Source: JACPXH01 sp964409225
GTDB lineage: Bacteria; Patescibacteriota; Minisyncoccia; JACPXH01
Direction of reading: 5' to 3'
Assembly: GCA_964409225.1 (NCBI GenBank)
Contig: CAYPCM010000004.1
Location: 1-58,407, forward strand
Length of the DNA stretch: 58,407 bases
A model generated the notes under the pieces. The model was not told the DNA's origin, ran no database searches, and saw only the letters and a list, made by a program, of their open reading frames with translations. A program made the translations under genes and the position numbers. How positions within the stretch are numbered: the stretch's first letter is position 1; every line of letters begins with the position of its first letter. This document shows positions 31,876-38,842 of this stretch, piece after piece.

Positions 31876-34800
31876 TGCGTAATCTCTCCAAAAATATCCT
31901 CATTGCCGTAGGCGTGTTCCTGCTCATCGCCGCGCTCTTTGGCATGTTCGCCTCGCCTTTCTCTGAAGCGCCGAGTACGTCGCTGAAGGACTTGGTTGAA
32001 AAAATCAACTCGGGCACCGTCGAAAAAATCGTCATCAAAGGCGACACGCTCGAAGCGACGTTCACTGACGGCGCCAAAGCGCGCGTCCGCAAAGAAACCG
32101 ACGCCGCCTTTACCGAAACGATGAAAAACCTTGGGGTCAGTGAAGATCGCCTTCGCGCCGTTGATTTGAAAGTGGAAGACGATACCGGCCCGGCGTTCAT
32201 CTTCGGCACGCTTTTGCCGCTCCTCTTGCCGTTCCTGCTCATCGGTTTTTTCATCTGGTTCATGTTCCGCCAGGCGCAACGCGGCAACATGCAAGCGTTT
32301 ACCTTTTCACGCGCCCAGCCCCGGCTCGCCTCCCCACTGGACAAAAACCGCATCACTTTTGACGACGTGGCCGGCCTGCACGAAGCCAAAGAAGAACTAA
32401 AAGAAATCGTTGAGTTTTTGCGCAGCCCCAAAAAGTTCCTTGATATCGGCGCCCGCATCCCGCGAGGGGTGCTGCTCATGGGTCCGCCCGGGAGCGGCAA
32501 GACGCTACTGGCGCGGGCGGTGGCAGGTGAAGCCAGCGCGCCTTTCTTCCATATCTCCGGGTCAGAATTCGTTGAACTCTTCGTGGGCGTTGGCGCGGGT
32601 CGGGTGCGCGACCTTTTCCGCACCGCCAAACGCAATGCGCCGTCCATAATTTTCGTTGATGAAATTGACGCAGTGGGCCGCCATCGCGGCGCGGGCTTGG
32701 GCGGCGGGCACGACGAACGCGAACAAACGCTCAATCAAATCCTGGTCGAGATGGACGGTTTTGATCGCGAAACGCAAACCATAGTCATCGCGGCAAGCGT
32801 AACGGGCGATACGCCTGTACTCATCAAAAAAGGCGCGGAATGCTACCTCAGGCCCATTGCTGAAGTCGTTGATTCCTACTACCGCGACGGCGAAGAAGGG
32901 ACGGAAAAGGAGGTGCGTGGCGCCTTTGAGGTGCTCGGCTTCCGAAGCAGACCGCGCAGCCAGCAGTATTTCGATGCCGCAGTATTCCAGCCGGTGCGGA
33001 GCGTCTTCCGACACCGCGTCAATGAAATTTTCTGTGTTGAATACCTAGGAGGATCGCTCCGCGCCACGGGGAATCATTCGGTGTTTGTAAGGACGAACGG
33101 CGGAGTCAAGCCAAAAGCAGTCGAGAACCTCAAGCCAGGCGATGTGCTCGCAGATCTACCGTACACGGTGAACCGAACCCAGAAATTGAGACGGGAAACC
33201 AGAGCATATGCCTGTGCCCCAGAATTTCGCCTAGAGCTGCCAGTCTGGCAGCCGCTTTTCCAGCCGCATGAACACGTCGCCCAGGCGTACGCGTACGCCC
33301 GCAGTCACGAAGGCGAATATTCTCAACAGCACATCGGCGCGATGTTCGATGTCTCCCAGCGCACCATCGGCAAGTGGCAACAGGGGCTATGCGTGCCGCG
33401 AGCGCTCTCGCGCAACTACTTCCAGCACGCGACGATGCTCCCCGAAAGCGTACCCGTAACACCCCCGTTGATGCGGCTCTTCGGCTACTTCGTCGCCGAG
33501 GGATATGCACGCAAAGAGATCGATTTCTGTCTTGGAACGCACGAGCACACGAAGATCGCAGAGGTCAAAGGCCTCATGCAAGACATCTTTCGCCTCTCGC
33601 CAAGTAGAGAACGACGCCTCACGCCGAACGCCATCAATATCGTGTATCACTCGAAACCCCTCGCCGCATTCTTCGCCCACTACTGCGGTACCGGAGCTGC
33701 GCATAAACACCTCCCCCCATTCCTCTTCACCGCTCCCCGGGAGTACTTTGTTGAGTTTCTTAGAGGTTATTTCAATGGTGATGGACACGAAGATAGGCAC
33801 GGCCAGTTGGGGATGACTTCGATGAGCAGACGATTGATTCTGGAGCTCAACTGGCTCGCGCGGATGCACGGCTTCAAGAGCTACGTCTCTTCGTTTCGTA
33901 CCAAGGCGGGAAGACGCATCGGCCAAGGCAAACCACTGAAAGCGAGTACGGCTTGGAGAGTCGGCTTCGGGAAGACCCAGAATCCACTGCGAGTAGTCGC
34001 GGGCAAAGCGAGCACTAAGCGAGCGATTGTCCGGAGGATTACGAGGGTTCCATTCGATGGATTTGTGTATGACTTCTGCGGCTGCGAAAACGAGGCGTTC
34101 TTTGGCGGCGAATCGCCGATGTTGCTTCACAACACCAACCGCCCAGATATTTTGGACCCTGCGTTACTGCGACCGGGTCGCTTCGACCGACGAGTGGTGC
34201 TGGACGAACCGGACATAAGAGACCGCGAAGAGATCCTGAAAATACATCTTAAGTCGAAGCCCCAAGCCCGCACTGTTAACATCCGCGAACTGGCCGAGCG
34301 CACGCCGGGTTTTTCCGGCGCTGATCTCGCCAATTTGGTCAACGAAGGCGCCATCTTGGCGGCTCGCCGCGGCAAAACCTCTATCGGCCAGCGCGAACTG
34401 TTTGAATCAATTGAAAAAGTCATGCTCGGTCCTGAACGCAAAAGCCACGTGCTCACCATGCGCGAAAAGGAAATTGCGGCTTATCACGAGGCCGGCCACG
34501 CGCTTACTGCAGCGGCCCAACCAGACGCCGATCCGGTGCACAAAATTTCTATTGTTTCTCGCGGTATGGCTGCCGGCTACACGCTGAAGCTTCCGACCGA
34601 AGACCGACACCTGCATACGCGGGCACAATTCCTCGCTGATTTGGCGGTGATGCTTGGCGGCTATTCGGCCGAAGAGATTGTTTTTAACGAAATCACGACC
34701 GGCGCGGCCGACGATTTGAGGCGCGCCTCACAGCTAGCCCGCCGTTTGGTAACAAACTTCGGCATGTCCGAACGGATCGGCCCCGTTGTCTACGGCGAAA

Positions 34801-35114
34801 AAGAAGAGTTAGTATTCCTCGGCAAAGAGCTCGGCGTAGAACGCAATTACTCGGAAGAAGTGGCAGCCCTAATTGACAAAGAAGTGGAGAAATTAATCCG
34901 TGACGCCCACTCAAAGGCGCGTACAATCATCGCTGACAAACGCAATCTGCTTGATGCCATCGCCAAACAACTTAAAGTGCACGAAACCATAGAACGAAAC
35001 GAGTTCGAAAAAATCATCGCCGGCCAAGTGCCGCCCAAACGCAATCAGGAGCTCGCGCAGGTAGAGGACGATGCGGAAGAACCAACGCAGGGAACGGCTG
35101 AAGCGATCGCGTAG
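31875..35114 (+). CDS. ftsH: ATP-dependent zinc metalloprotease FtsH, interrupted by an intein
   Basis: The precursor has 1079 residues. It carries TM helices at about 7-27 and 105-131, Walker A GPPGSGKT (203-210), Walker B IIFVDEIDAVG (from 258), the SRH arginine finger in LLRPGRFDRR and the zinc site HEAGH (871-875). An in-frame 446-residue intein (308-753) lies between IVIAA and TNRPD, exactly in the sensor-1 strand. Excision would restore IVIAATNRPDILDPALL and leave a 633-residue enzyme of normal length. FtsH degrades misfolded membrane and some soluble proteins. It is coupled to rpsA upstream. Confidence 0.96.
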   Translation: MRNLSKNILIAVGVFLLIAALFGMFASPFSEAPSTSLKDLVEKINSGTVEKIVIKGDTLEATFTDGAKARVRKETDAAFTETMKNLGVSEDRLRAVDLKVEDDTGPAFIFGTLLPLLLPFLLIGFFIWFMFRQAQRGNMQAFTFSRAQPRLASPLDKNRITFDDVAGLHEAKEELKEIVEFLRSPKKFLDIGARIPRGVLLMGPPGSGKTLLARAVAGEASAPFFHISGSEFVELFVGVGAGRVRDLFRTAKRNAPSIIFVDEIDAVGRHRGAGLGGGHDEREQTLNQILVEMDGFDRETQTIVIAASVTGDTPVLIKKGAECYLRPIAEVVDSYYRDGEEGTEKEVRGAFEVLGFRSRPRSQQYFDAAVFQPVRSVFRHRVNEIFCVEYLGGSLRATGNHSVFVRTNGGVKPKAVENLKPGDVLADLPYTVNRTQKLRRETRAYACAPEFRLELPVWQPLFQPHEHVAQAYAYARSHEGEYSQQHIGAMFDVSQRTIGKWQQGLCVPRALSRNYFQHATMLPESVPVTPPLMRLFGYFVAEGYARKEIDFCLGTHEHTKIAEVKGLMQDIFRLSPSRERRLTPNAINIVYHSKPLAAFFAHYCGTGAAHKHLPPFLFTAPREYFVEFLRGYFNGDGHEDRHGQLGMTSMSRRLILELNWLARMHGFKSYVSSFRTKAGRRIGQGKPLKASTAWRVGFGKTQNPLRVVAGKASTKRAIVRRITRVPFDGFVYDFCGCENEAFFGGESPMLLHNTNRPDILDPALLRPGRFDRRVVLDEPDIRDREEILKIHLKSKPQARTVNIRELAERTPGFSGADLANLVNEGAILAARRGKTSIGQRELFESIEKVMLGPERKSHVLTMREKEIAAYHEAGHALTAAAQPDADPVHKISIVSRGMAAGYTLKLPTEDRHLHTRAQFLADLAVMLGGYSAEEIVFNEITTGAADDLRRASQLARRLVTNFGMSERIGPVVYGEKEELVFLGKELGVERNYSEEVAALIDKEVEKLIRDAHSKARTIIADKRNLLDAIAKQLKVHETIERNEFEKIIAGQVPPKRNQELAQVEDDAEEPTQGTAEAIA
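32796..34133 (+). mobile_element. Intein with LAGLIDADG homing endonuclease in ftsH
   Basis: The intein starts with Ser (block A SVTGDTPVLIKKG) and has block B with the TxxH pattern (RATGNHSVFV). Block F/G at the end reads VYDFCGCENEAFF ... MLLHN. The +1 extein residue is Thr. The insert region carries two LAGLIDADG helices (LMRLFGYFVAEGY near 33470 and FLRGYFNGDGH near 33757), the mark of a DOD-type homing endonuclease. Before them is a helix-turn-helix segment (YSQQHIGAMFDVSQRTIGKW, about 33318-33380), probably a DNA-recognition module. All splicing residues look intact, so it should be active. Confidence 0.95.
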
Positions 35115-35119
35115 CCGGA

Positions 35120-35224
35120 CGCGCCCGTTAGAAAACTTACCGTGAGCGCTTTATCTCAAGAAGTATTCCCAAGTTTGCGTACGGCCGAGTAACTCATTAC
35201 GCAGCAGGTTTTCTAACGGGCGCG
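35120..35224. repeat. 17-bp perfect inverted repeat whose right arm is the tRNA-Ile 5' end
   Basis: CGCGCCCGTTAGAAAAC (35120-35136) and its exact complement (35208-35224) flank 71 nt. The last seven bases of the right arm are the acceptor strand of tRNA-Ile. CCCGTTAGAAAAC is also the arm of the element at 39636-39710. Confidence 0.85.
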
Positions 35225-35290
35225 TAGCTCAATTGGCAGAGCAGGCGACTTATACTCGCTCGGTTCTAGGTTCGAGTCCTAGCGCGCCCA
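35218..35290 (+). tRNA. tRNA-Ile (anticodon TAT)
   Basis: Acceptor GGGCGCG/CGCGCCC, D arm GCTC/GAGC, anticodon stem GGCGA/TCGCT around CTTATAC, T arm CTAGGTTCGAGTCCTAG, discriminator A, CCA encoded. The TAT anticodon reads AUA directly, without the lysidine-modified CAT used by most bacteria. Confidence 0.93.
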
Positions 35291-35298
35291 CCACATAG

Positions 35299-35327
35299 TG
35301 CGCCCTGCCCCAACGGGGCAGGGCGCA
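35299..35327 (+). terminator. Hairpin after tRNA-Ile
   Basis: TGCGCCCTGCCCC and GGGGCAGGGCGCA form a 13-bp stem with an AAC loop, ending the tRNA transcript; it also faces the small minus-strand gene. Confidence 0.75.
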
Positions 35328-35341
35328 TTGCTCTGGGCCGA

Positions 35342-35422
35342 CTACTTCTTGGCGCCTTGACCGCTACCGCCTCCGCCGCCAGGAACTGCCGGGCCCTTCT
35401 TCGGCTTCTTCTTCGTGGCCAT
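35342..35422 (-). CDS. Tiny basic Gly/Lys-rich protein, 26 aa
   Basis: ATG 35422 follows a strong Shine-Dalgarno (gggagggggtg). The 26 residues read MATKKKPKKGP..., then a glycine run and GQGAKK. Lys/Gly-rich peptides of this kind may bind nucleic acid, but no family can be assigned. The in-frame extension upstream lacks initiation signals. It was retained because the ribosome-binding site is unusually strong and matches that of other small accessory genes in the window. Confidence 0.5.
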   Translation of the reverse strand: MATKKKPKKGPAVPGGGGGSGQGAKK

Positions 35423-35666
35423 CCTGCTCACCCCCTCCCTATGCCAGCGCTCATCGGTAGTAACGCCCGCGGGCAACGGCCGAAAAGACATGGCCTGCGG
35501 CCGCCGCGGAACCCACGCCCGCACCATGTGCTTGCCCGCTCCCCTCTGACTGCAGTATACGAAAACGCAGCGCGTGGTTCAAACACAATTGCCAATAAAG
35601 CATACTACTCGTACAATACTGACGAACATGGTCGTGCGCGTCGTTGGTTCACCCCGCTCGATATAT
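35423..35666. other. Interval without a recognised gene
   Basis: Apart from GC-rich palindromic words (ggcctgcggccgccgcgg near 35493), I see no gene or clear promoter between the tiny Lys-rich gene and tRNA-Val. Confidence 0.4.
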
Positions 35667-35738
35667 GCGCCCTTAGCTCAGTGGCAGAGCGCTTGCATGA
35701 CACGCAAGAGGCCGTAGGTTCAATCCCTACAGGGCGCA
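35667..35738 (+). tRNA. tRNA-Val (anticodon GAC)
   Basis: Acceptor GCGCCCT/AGGGCGC, anticodon stem CTTGC/GCAAG around ATGACAC, T arm GTAGGTTCAATCCCTAC, discriminator A, CCA encoded. Confidence 0.94.
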
Positions 35739-35742
35739 CCAA

Positions 35743-36462
35743 ATGAAACTCGCCATCATTGCCGATACTCCTGACTACATCGTGGTAGATAAGCCAACTG
35801 ACGTTTTGACCCATCCCACAAGCCGCCACGAACCCGACACGCTCATCGCGGCTGTCTTGAACCGCTACCCGGAGATTTCCTCGGTCGGGGATTCGCCGAA
35901 CCGGCCCGGGTTGGTGCACCGGCTCGATCGCGACACGTCCGGCGTACTCATCGTCGCGCGAACGCAGCCGACGTTCGAACTGCTCAAACGGCTTTTCGCA
36001 ACCAGACAAATAAAGAAAACATACCTCGCGCTCGTCCACGGCATTGTGCGAAACGACAAGGGCTCTGTTGATTTGGCCATCGGACGCTCAACGCGAGATT
36101 CGGTGCGGCGCGTAACCGCGCTCAGTCGTGCAGCCAAAGACCTCAAGTCCGCCCGGACGCGCTTCCGGGTTCTCCAGCGCCTCACCGCCGGCAAAACCGA
36201 TTTCACGCTTCTCGAAATCTCGCCGGAAACCGGCCGCACCCATCAAATTCGGGTGCATCTCGCTCACCTTGGCCATCCCGTGGCCGGCGACGAGCTGTAC
36301 CGGCAAAAACGCGCTATCCCGCCCCCGGGGTTGAAGCGTCTGTTTCTGCACGCGCTCCGGCTTGAAATCCCATTCCCAGAGGGCAAAAAAACTTTTGAGT
36401 CCCCACTACCACCTGAATTGCAGGCGACGCTCTCAGGCCTTGAACCAAAACTGGAATCATGA
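35743..36462 (+). CDS. RluA-family pseudouridine synthase
   Basis: The 239-residue protein has the catalytic motif HRLDRDTSGVLI with the active-site Asp. The family opening is YIVVDKPTDVLTHP, and TGRTHQIRVHLAHLGHPVAGDELY comes near the end. RluA/RluD-type enzymes isomerise uridines in 23S rRNA or tRNA. There is no S4 domain. The start lies 4 nt after tRNA-Val, so the mRNA probably comes from the tRNA transcript by processing. The rplS promoter overlaps its last codons. Confidence 0.92.
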   Translation: MKLAIIADTPDYIVVDKPTDVLTHPTSRHEPDTLIAAVLNRYPEISSVGDSPNRPGLVHRLDRDTSGVLIVARTQPTFELLKRLFATRQIKKTYLALVHGIVRNDKGSVDLAIGRSTRDSVRRVTALSRAAKDLKSARTRFRVLQRLTAGKTDFTLLEISPETGRTHQIRVHLAHLGHPVAGDELYRQKRAIPPPGLKRLFLHALRLEIPFPEGKKTFESPLPPELQATLSGLEPKLES

Positions 36463-36468
36463 TATCCT
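36440..36468 (+). promoter_or_regulatory. Promoter of rplS
   Basis: TTGAAC (36440-36445), 17 nt, TATCCT (36463-36468), inside the end of the pseudouridine synthase gene. ATG 36479 is 10 nt downstream, so the leader is nearly absent. Confidence 0.65.
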
Positions 36469-36478
36469 CAAAAGCTGT

Positions 36479-36832
36479 ATGGCCCCCATTATCCTAGCGG
36501 AACAGCAAACCCGAACCGACCTGCCCGACCTCAAACCCGGGGATACGGTTCGGGTCTGGCAGAAAATCAGAGAAGGCGACAAAGAACGTCTGCAGGCGTT
36601 CGAGGGCGTGCTCATTGCCCGTCGTCACGGCCGCGGCGTTTCAGCCACGTTCACGGTGCGCCGCGTGGTATCGGGCATAGGCGTCGAACGCATATTTGCG
36701 CTGCACTCGCCCGCAATCGACAAAATCGAACTCCTTAAACGTACAAAGGTCCGCCGGGCCAAACTCACGTATCTCCGCCAGCGCTCGGGCAAAGCCGCGC
36801 GGATGCGCGAGGCAATCGCCTCGACACCCTAA
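36479..36832 (+). CDS. rplS: 50S ribosomal protein L19
   Basis: The 117-residue protein contains the L19 signature: LKPGDTVRVWQKIREGDKER, LQAFEGVLIARRHGRG, FTVRRVVSGIGVERIF and a basic KVRRAKLTYLRQRSGKAARM end. L19 sits at the 30S-50S interface. ATG 36479 is used because the in-frame extension upstream overlaps the previous gene and a promoter precedes this ATG. Confidence 0.96.
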   Translation: MAPIILAEQQTRTDLPDLKPGDTVRVWQKIREGDKERLQAFEGVLIARRHGRGVSATFTVRRVVSGIGVERIFALHSPAIDKIELLKRTKVRRAKLTYLRQRSGKAARMREAIASTP

Positions 36833-36844
36833 ATTCGAAATAGT

Positions 36845-36928
36845 GCGCGGGTGGCGTAACTGGTAGCCGCGCAAGGTCGAGGGCCTTGTGGGAGCAATCC
36901 CGTGGAGGTTCGAGTCCTCTCCCGCGCA
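36845..36928 (+). tRNA. tRNA-Leu (anticodon GAG)
   Basis: Acceptor GCGCGGG/CCCGCGC, anticodon stem CAAGG/CCTTG around TCGAGGG, long variable arm (TGGGAGCAATCCCGT), T arm GAGGTTCGAGTCCTC. It follows rplS by 12 nt. Confidence 0.94.
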
Positions 36929-36980
36929 CAACGCTAAGCGTTGTTTCGGGCGCGCTCAGCGTGCCACCAACAACTAATCC

Positions 36981-37505
36981 ATGACTCCTGCAGGACATTT
37001 AGCCGGCGGATACCTTGTGGCTACCGCCTTAACCGCCCTCGTCCCTGAAACGCGTCCCTTTTCGCAGTGGCTCATCGCGGCCACGATGTTGGGCAGCGTA
37101 TTCCCGGACATTGATCTCGTCTACCATCTGTGGAAACAGCAGAGCATCCGCATGGAATATGGCGCCATCTACCATCGCGCCTATCCCACCCACGCGCCGG
37201 TACTCTACGCCGCGGCTGCCGGTGTGGCCTTATCACCGCTAAGTCCGCTGTACGTCGGCATCTGGGCACCTTTCGCCTTTTTCATAGGAGTACTCATCCA
37301 CTTCGTACAAGACAGCTTCGGCGCAGGCCCTGGCATCCGGTGGCTGTGGCCGTGGCGTAAAAAGTTCCTGCGGGCGCCAACCGTCTATCGCAGCGACGGC
37401 TCATTCAAAAGGAATGTTTTTATGCGTCCGAACCAATATCTGCGCCACTGGCTGTGCTGGATAGAGGCGGCATTAGTCGTAGTGGCAATTTTCATCGGCA
37501 GGTAA
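36981..37505 (+). CDS. YdjM-like membrane-bound metal-dependent hydrolase (DUF457)
   Basis: The 174-residue protein starts MTPAGHLAGGYLVATAL and has the conserved His/Asp pattern of this family (GHLAGG, GSVFPDIDLVYH, HRAYPTHAP, IHFVQDSFGAG) within four or so TM helices. Members are predicted metal-dependent hydrolases of the inner membrane; their substrates are not known. It lies alone between tRNA-Leu and tRNA-Val. Confidence 0.85.
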   Translation: MTPAGHLAGGYLVATALTALVPETRPFSQWLIAATMLGSVFPDIDLVYHLWKQQSIRMEYGAIYHRAYPTHAPVLYAAAAGVALSPLSPLYVGIWAPFAFFIGVLIHFVQDSFGAGPGIRWLWPWRKKFLRAPTVYRSDGSFKRNVFMRPNQYLRHWLCWIEAALVVVAIFIGR

Positions 37506-37547
37506 GATGGGCGCGCCTCAAAAGAATGGCTCGTTTATTAAATGTAT

Positions 37548-37619
37548 GCGCGCTTAGCTCAGTGGTAGAGCGACTCGTTTACACCGAGTAGGTCGGGAGT
37601 TCAATCCTCTCAGCGCGCA
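37548..37619 (+). tRNA. tRNA-Val (anticodon TAC)
   Basis: Acceptor GCGCGCT/AGCGCGC, anticodon stem ACTCG/CGAGT around TTTACAC, T arm GGGAGTTCAATCCTCTC with one G-U pair, discriminator A. Confidence 0.94.
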
Positions 37620-37666
37620 CATCAAAAAATCTAACGGGGCAAGCCGAAGAGGGGAACGCATCCACC

Positions 37667-38200
37667 ATGACCATCGGCATTATCTCCGACACTCACGACC
37701 GGCTCGATACGCTCGAGCGCGCTGTACAGACATTCAAGCAACACGGCGTTAAGCTGGTGGTGCATTGCGGCGACTGGATCGCGCCTTTCACCGTGGCCAA
37801 AATTGTTTCTCTTGTTCGCGACGAACTCAATTGCCCGCTTAAGGGCGTGTTTGGCAACAACGACGGCGACCTGTTCTATATTCTCACACAAAATTACGCC
37901 CAGGGCTGGAACATCGAATTTTCGGATACAATTTTGGAGCTTGAATTCGACGGCCGGAAGATCGCGGTTTATCACGGCACCGATCAAGCCGTCACCGCTT
38001 CGCTCATCGCTTCAAAACGCTACGCTGCCGTCTTCACCGGCCACACGCACGCGCCTCTAAACGAGGCCAAAGACGGCATCCTGCATTTGAACCCGGGCAG
38101 CACCTCGTACCTCCGCAACGGCTCTATTATTGACGAAGCGACGGTGGCTGTGTACGATACGGAAGCGCATACCGCACAAATCATCGCCCTTGATTCGTGA
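37667..38200 (+). CDS. YfcE/MJ0936-type metallophosphoesterase
   Basis: The 177-residue enzyme has the calcineurin-like metal motifs in order: SDTHDRLDT, VVHCGDWIAP, GNNDGDL and the late FTGHTHAP with HLNPGSTSYLR. These cleave phosphodiesters such as cyclic nucleotides; the natural substrate in this organism is unknown. It begins 47 nt after tRNA-Val and ends 35 nt before the interrupted tRNA-like gene. Confidence 0.93.
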   Translation: MTIGIISDTHDRLDTLERAVQTFKQHGVKLVVHCGDWIAPFTVAKIVSLVRDELNCPLKGVFGNNDGDLFYILTQNYAQGWNIEFSDTILELEFDGRKIAVYHGTDQAVTASLIASKRYAAVFTGHTHAPLNEAKDGILHLNPGSTSYLRNGSIIDEATVAVYDTEAHTAQIIALDS

Positions 38201-38255
38201 TTTTTAATTCGTTATTCGATGTTCTTTCGTAATCTGCCTGGGTAGCTCAGTGGTA

Positions 38256-38275
38256 CCTGCCTGCCGGCAGGCAGG
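38256..38275. repeat. Palindrome inserted in the D-loop of outer gene 1
   Basis: The 20-bp perfect palindrome CCTGCCTGCCGGCAGGCAGG lies between AGTGGTA and GAGC. Removing it restores GCTCAGTGGTAGAGC, the D arm seen in the neighbouring tRNA-Val genes. Confidence 0.85.
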
Positions 38276-38296
38276 GAGCGCCCAGCACCTTTTACC

Positions 38297-38368
38297 GCCG
38301 GACTAGCTCATTGGTAGAGCGCTTCCCTGAAGAGGAAGGCGTACCCAGTTCGATTCTGGGGTCCGGCA
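38297..38368 (+). tRNA. tRNA-Phe (anticodon GAA), nested inside outer gene 1
   Basis: A complete tRNA: acceptor GCCGGAC/GTCCGGC, D arm GCTC/GAGC, anticodon stem CTTCC/GGAAG around CTGAAGA, T arm CCCAGTTCGATTCTGGG, discriminator A. It lies between arms that pair with each other. Confidence 0.94.
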
Positions 38369-38468
38369 CAATATCCAAAAGGTGCTGGGGTGTCGGGGGT
38401 TCGACCCCCCCCAGGCACTTGAATCAGTTAAAAGTTAAAAATGAAAAGTTAATAGAAGCTATTTAATC

Positions 38469-38567
38469 ATGGCCACGGAAGAAAAACTCCTTATTGGTTT
38501 TGGTATTTTTATAGGGATCGTCGTCGGCGGATTCATCGGGGCGCTCGCCGGCAAATTCCTTTTATGA
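38469..38567 (+). CDS. Single-TM miniprotein, 32 aa
   Basis: The frame ATG 38469 to TGA 38565 encodes MATEEKLLIGFGIFIGIVVG followed by GFIGALAGKFLL, one Gly-rich TM helix. Its stop overlaps the ATG of the GreA-like gene (ATGA), which is good evidence that it is translated. There is no strong Shine-Dalgarno. The function is unknown; it resembles small YtxH-like or phage-holin-like helices in composition only. Confidence 0.6.
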   Translation: MATEEKLLIGFGIFIGIVVGGFIGALAGKFLL

Positions 38568-38776
38568 ATGGCGAACGCCAAACCGCGCTCGCCCAAAAGC
38601 TTGCCGAGTTAGAAACCGAACTTGCGGGAATACGCAAACTCAAATCCGAAGCGCTTGAAGCGGGTGGAAACGGTTGGCACGACAATGCGAGCTATGACAT
38701 TGTGGTCCAAGATGAATACCGCCTATTGAGAAAAATCGCCGAACTGAAGGCAAAAGTCCAAGCGACGCGGGGTTAA
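38564..38776 (+). CDS. GreA/GreB N-terminal-domain-like coiled-coil protein, 70 aa
   Basis: The product is a helical hairpin-like protein: RQTALAQKLAELETELAGIRKLK, then the turn GGNGWHDNASYDIVVQDEYRLLRKIAELK. The turn resembles the acidic loop of transcript-cleavage factor GreA (GDLSENAEY). In GreA the tip acidic residues enter the RNA polymerase secondary channel. Here only the N-terminal domain is present, as in the short Gre-like proteins of some bacteria, so it may still bind polymerase. It overlaps the 32-aa TM gene by 4 nt. Confidence 0.7.
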   Translation: MNGERQTALAQKLAELETELAGIRKLKSEALEAGGNGWHDNASYDIVVQDEYRLLRKIAELKAKVQATRG

Positions 38777-38842
38777 ATCTGCTGCTATTGTATAACTGTA
38801 CCCAATACACTAGCATCAGACATATGTATATTGGGTTCAGTT

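Larger units (their letters stand above)
38236..38417 (+). tRNA. Interrupted tRNA-like gene hosting tRNA-Phe (outer gene 1)
   Basis: The two flanks of tRNA-Phe form most of another tRNA: acceptor GCCTGGG/CCCAGGC, TA, D stem GCTC/GAGC, G26, anticodon stem CCCAG/CTGGG, variable GTGTC, T stem GGGGG with TTCGA and a C-run, and A73. Two parts are interrupted. The D-loop holds a 20-bp palindrome (38256-38275). In the anticodon-loop position, CACCTTTT and AAAAGGTG continue the stem to 13 bp and enclose the whole tRNA-Phe. The C-run is about 2 nt short for a 7-nt T-loop, and no uridine can be placed at position 33. It may be a pseudogene, or joined by an unknown process. Confidence 0.55.

Noticed and set aside
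38286..38384. Group I intron in the anticodon loop of the outer tRNA-like genes
   Set aside because: The inserts without the inner tRNA are only about 27-45 nt and show no group I core; too short for any known self-splicing intron.
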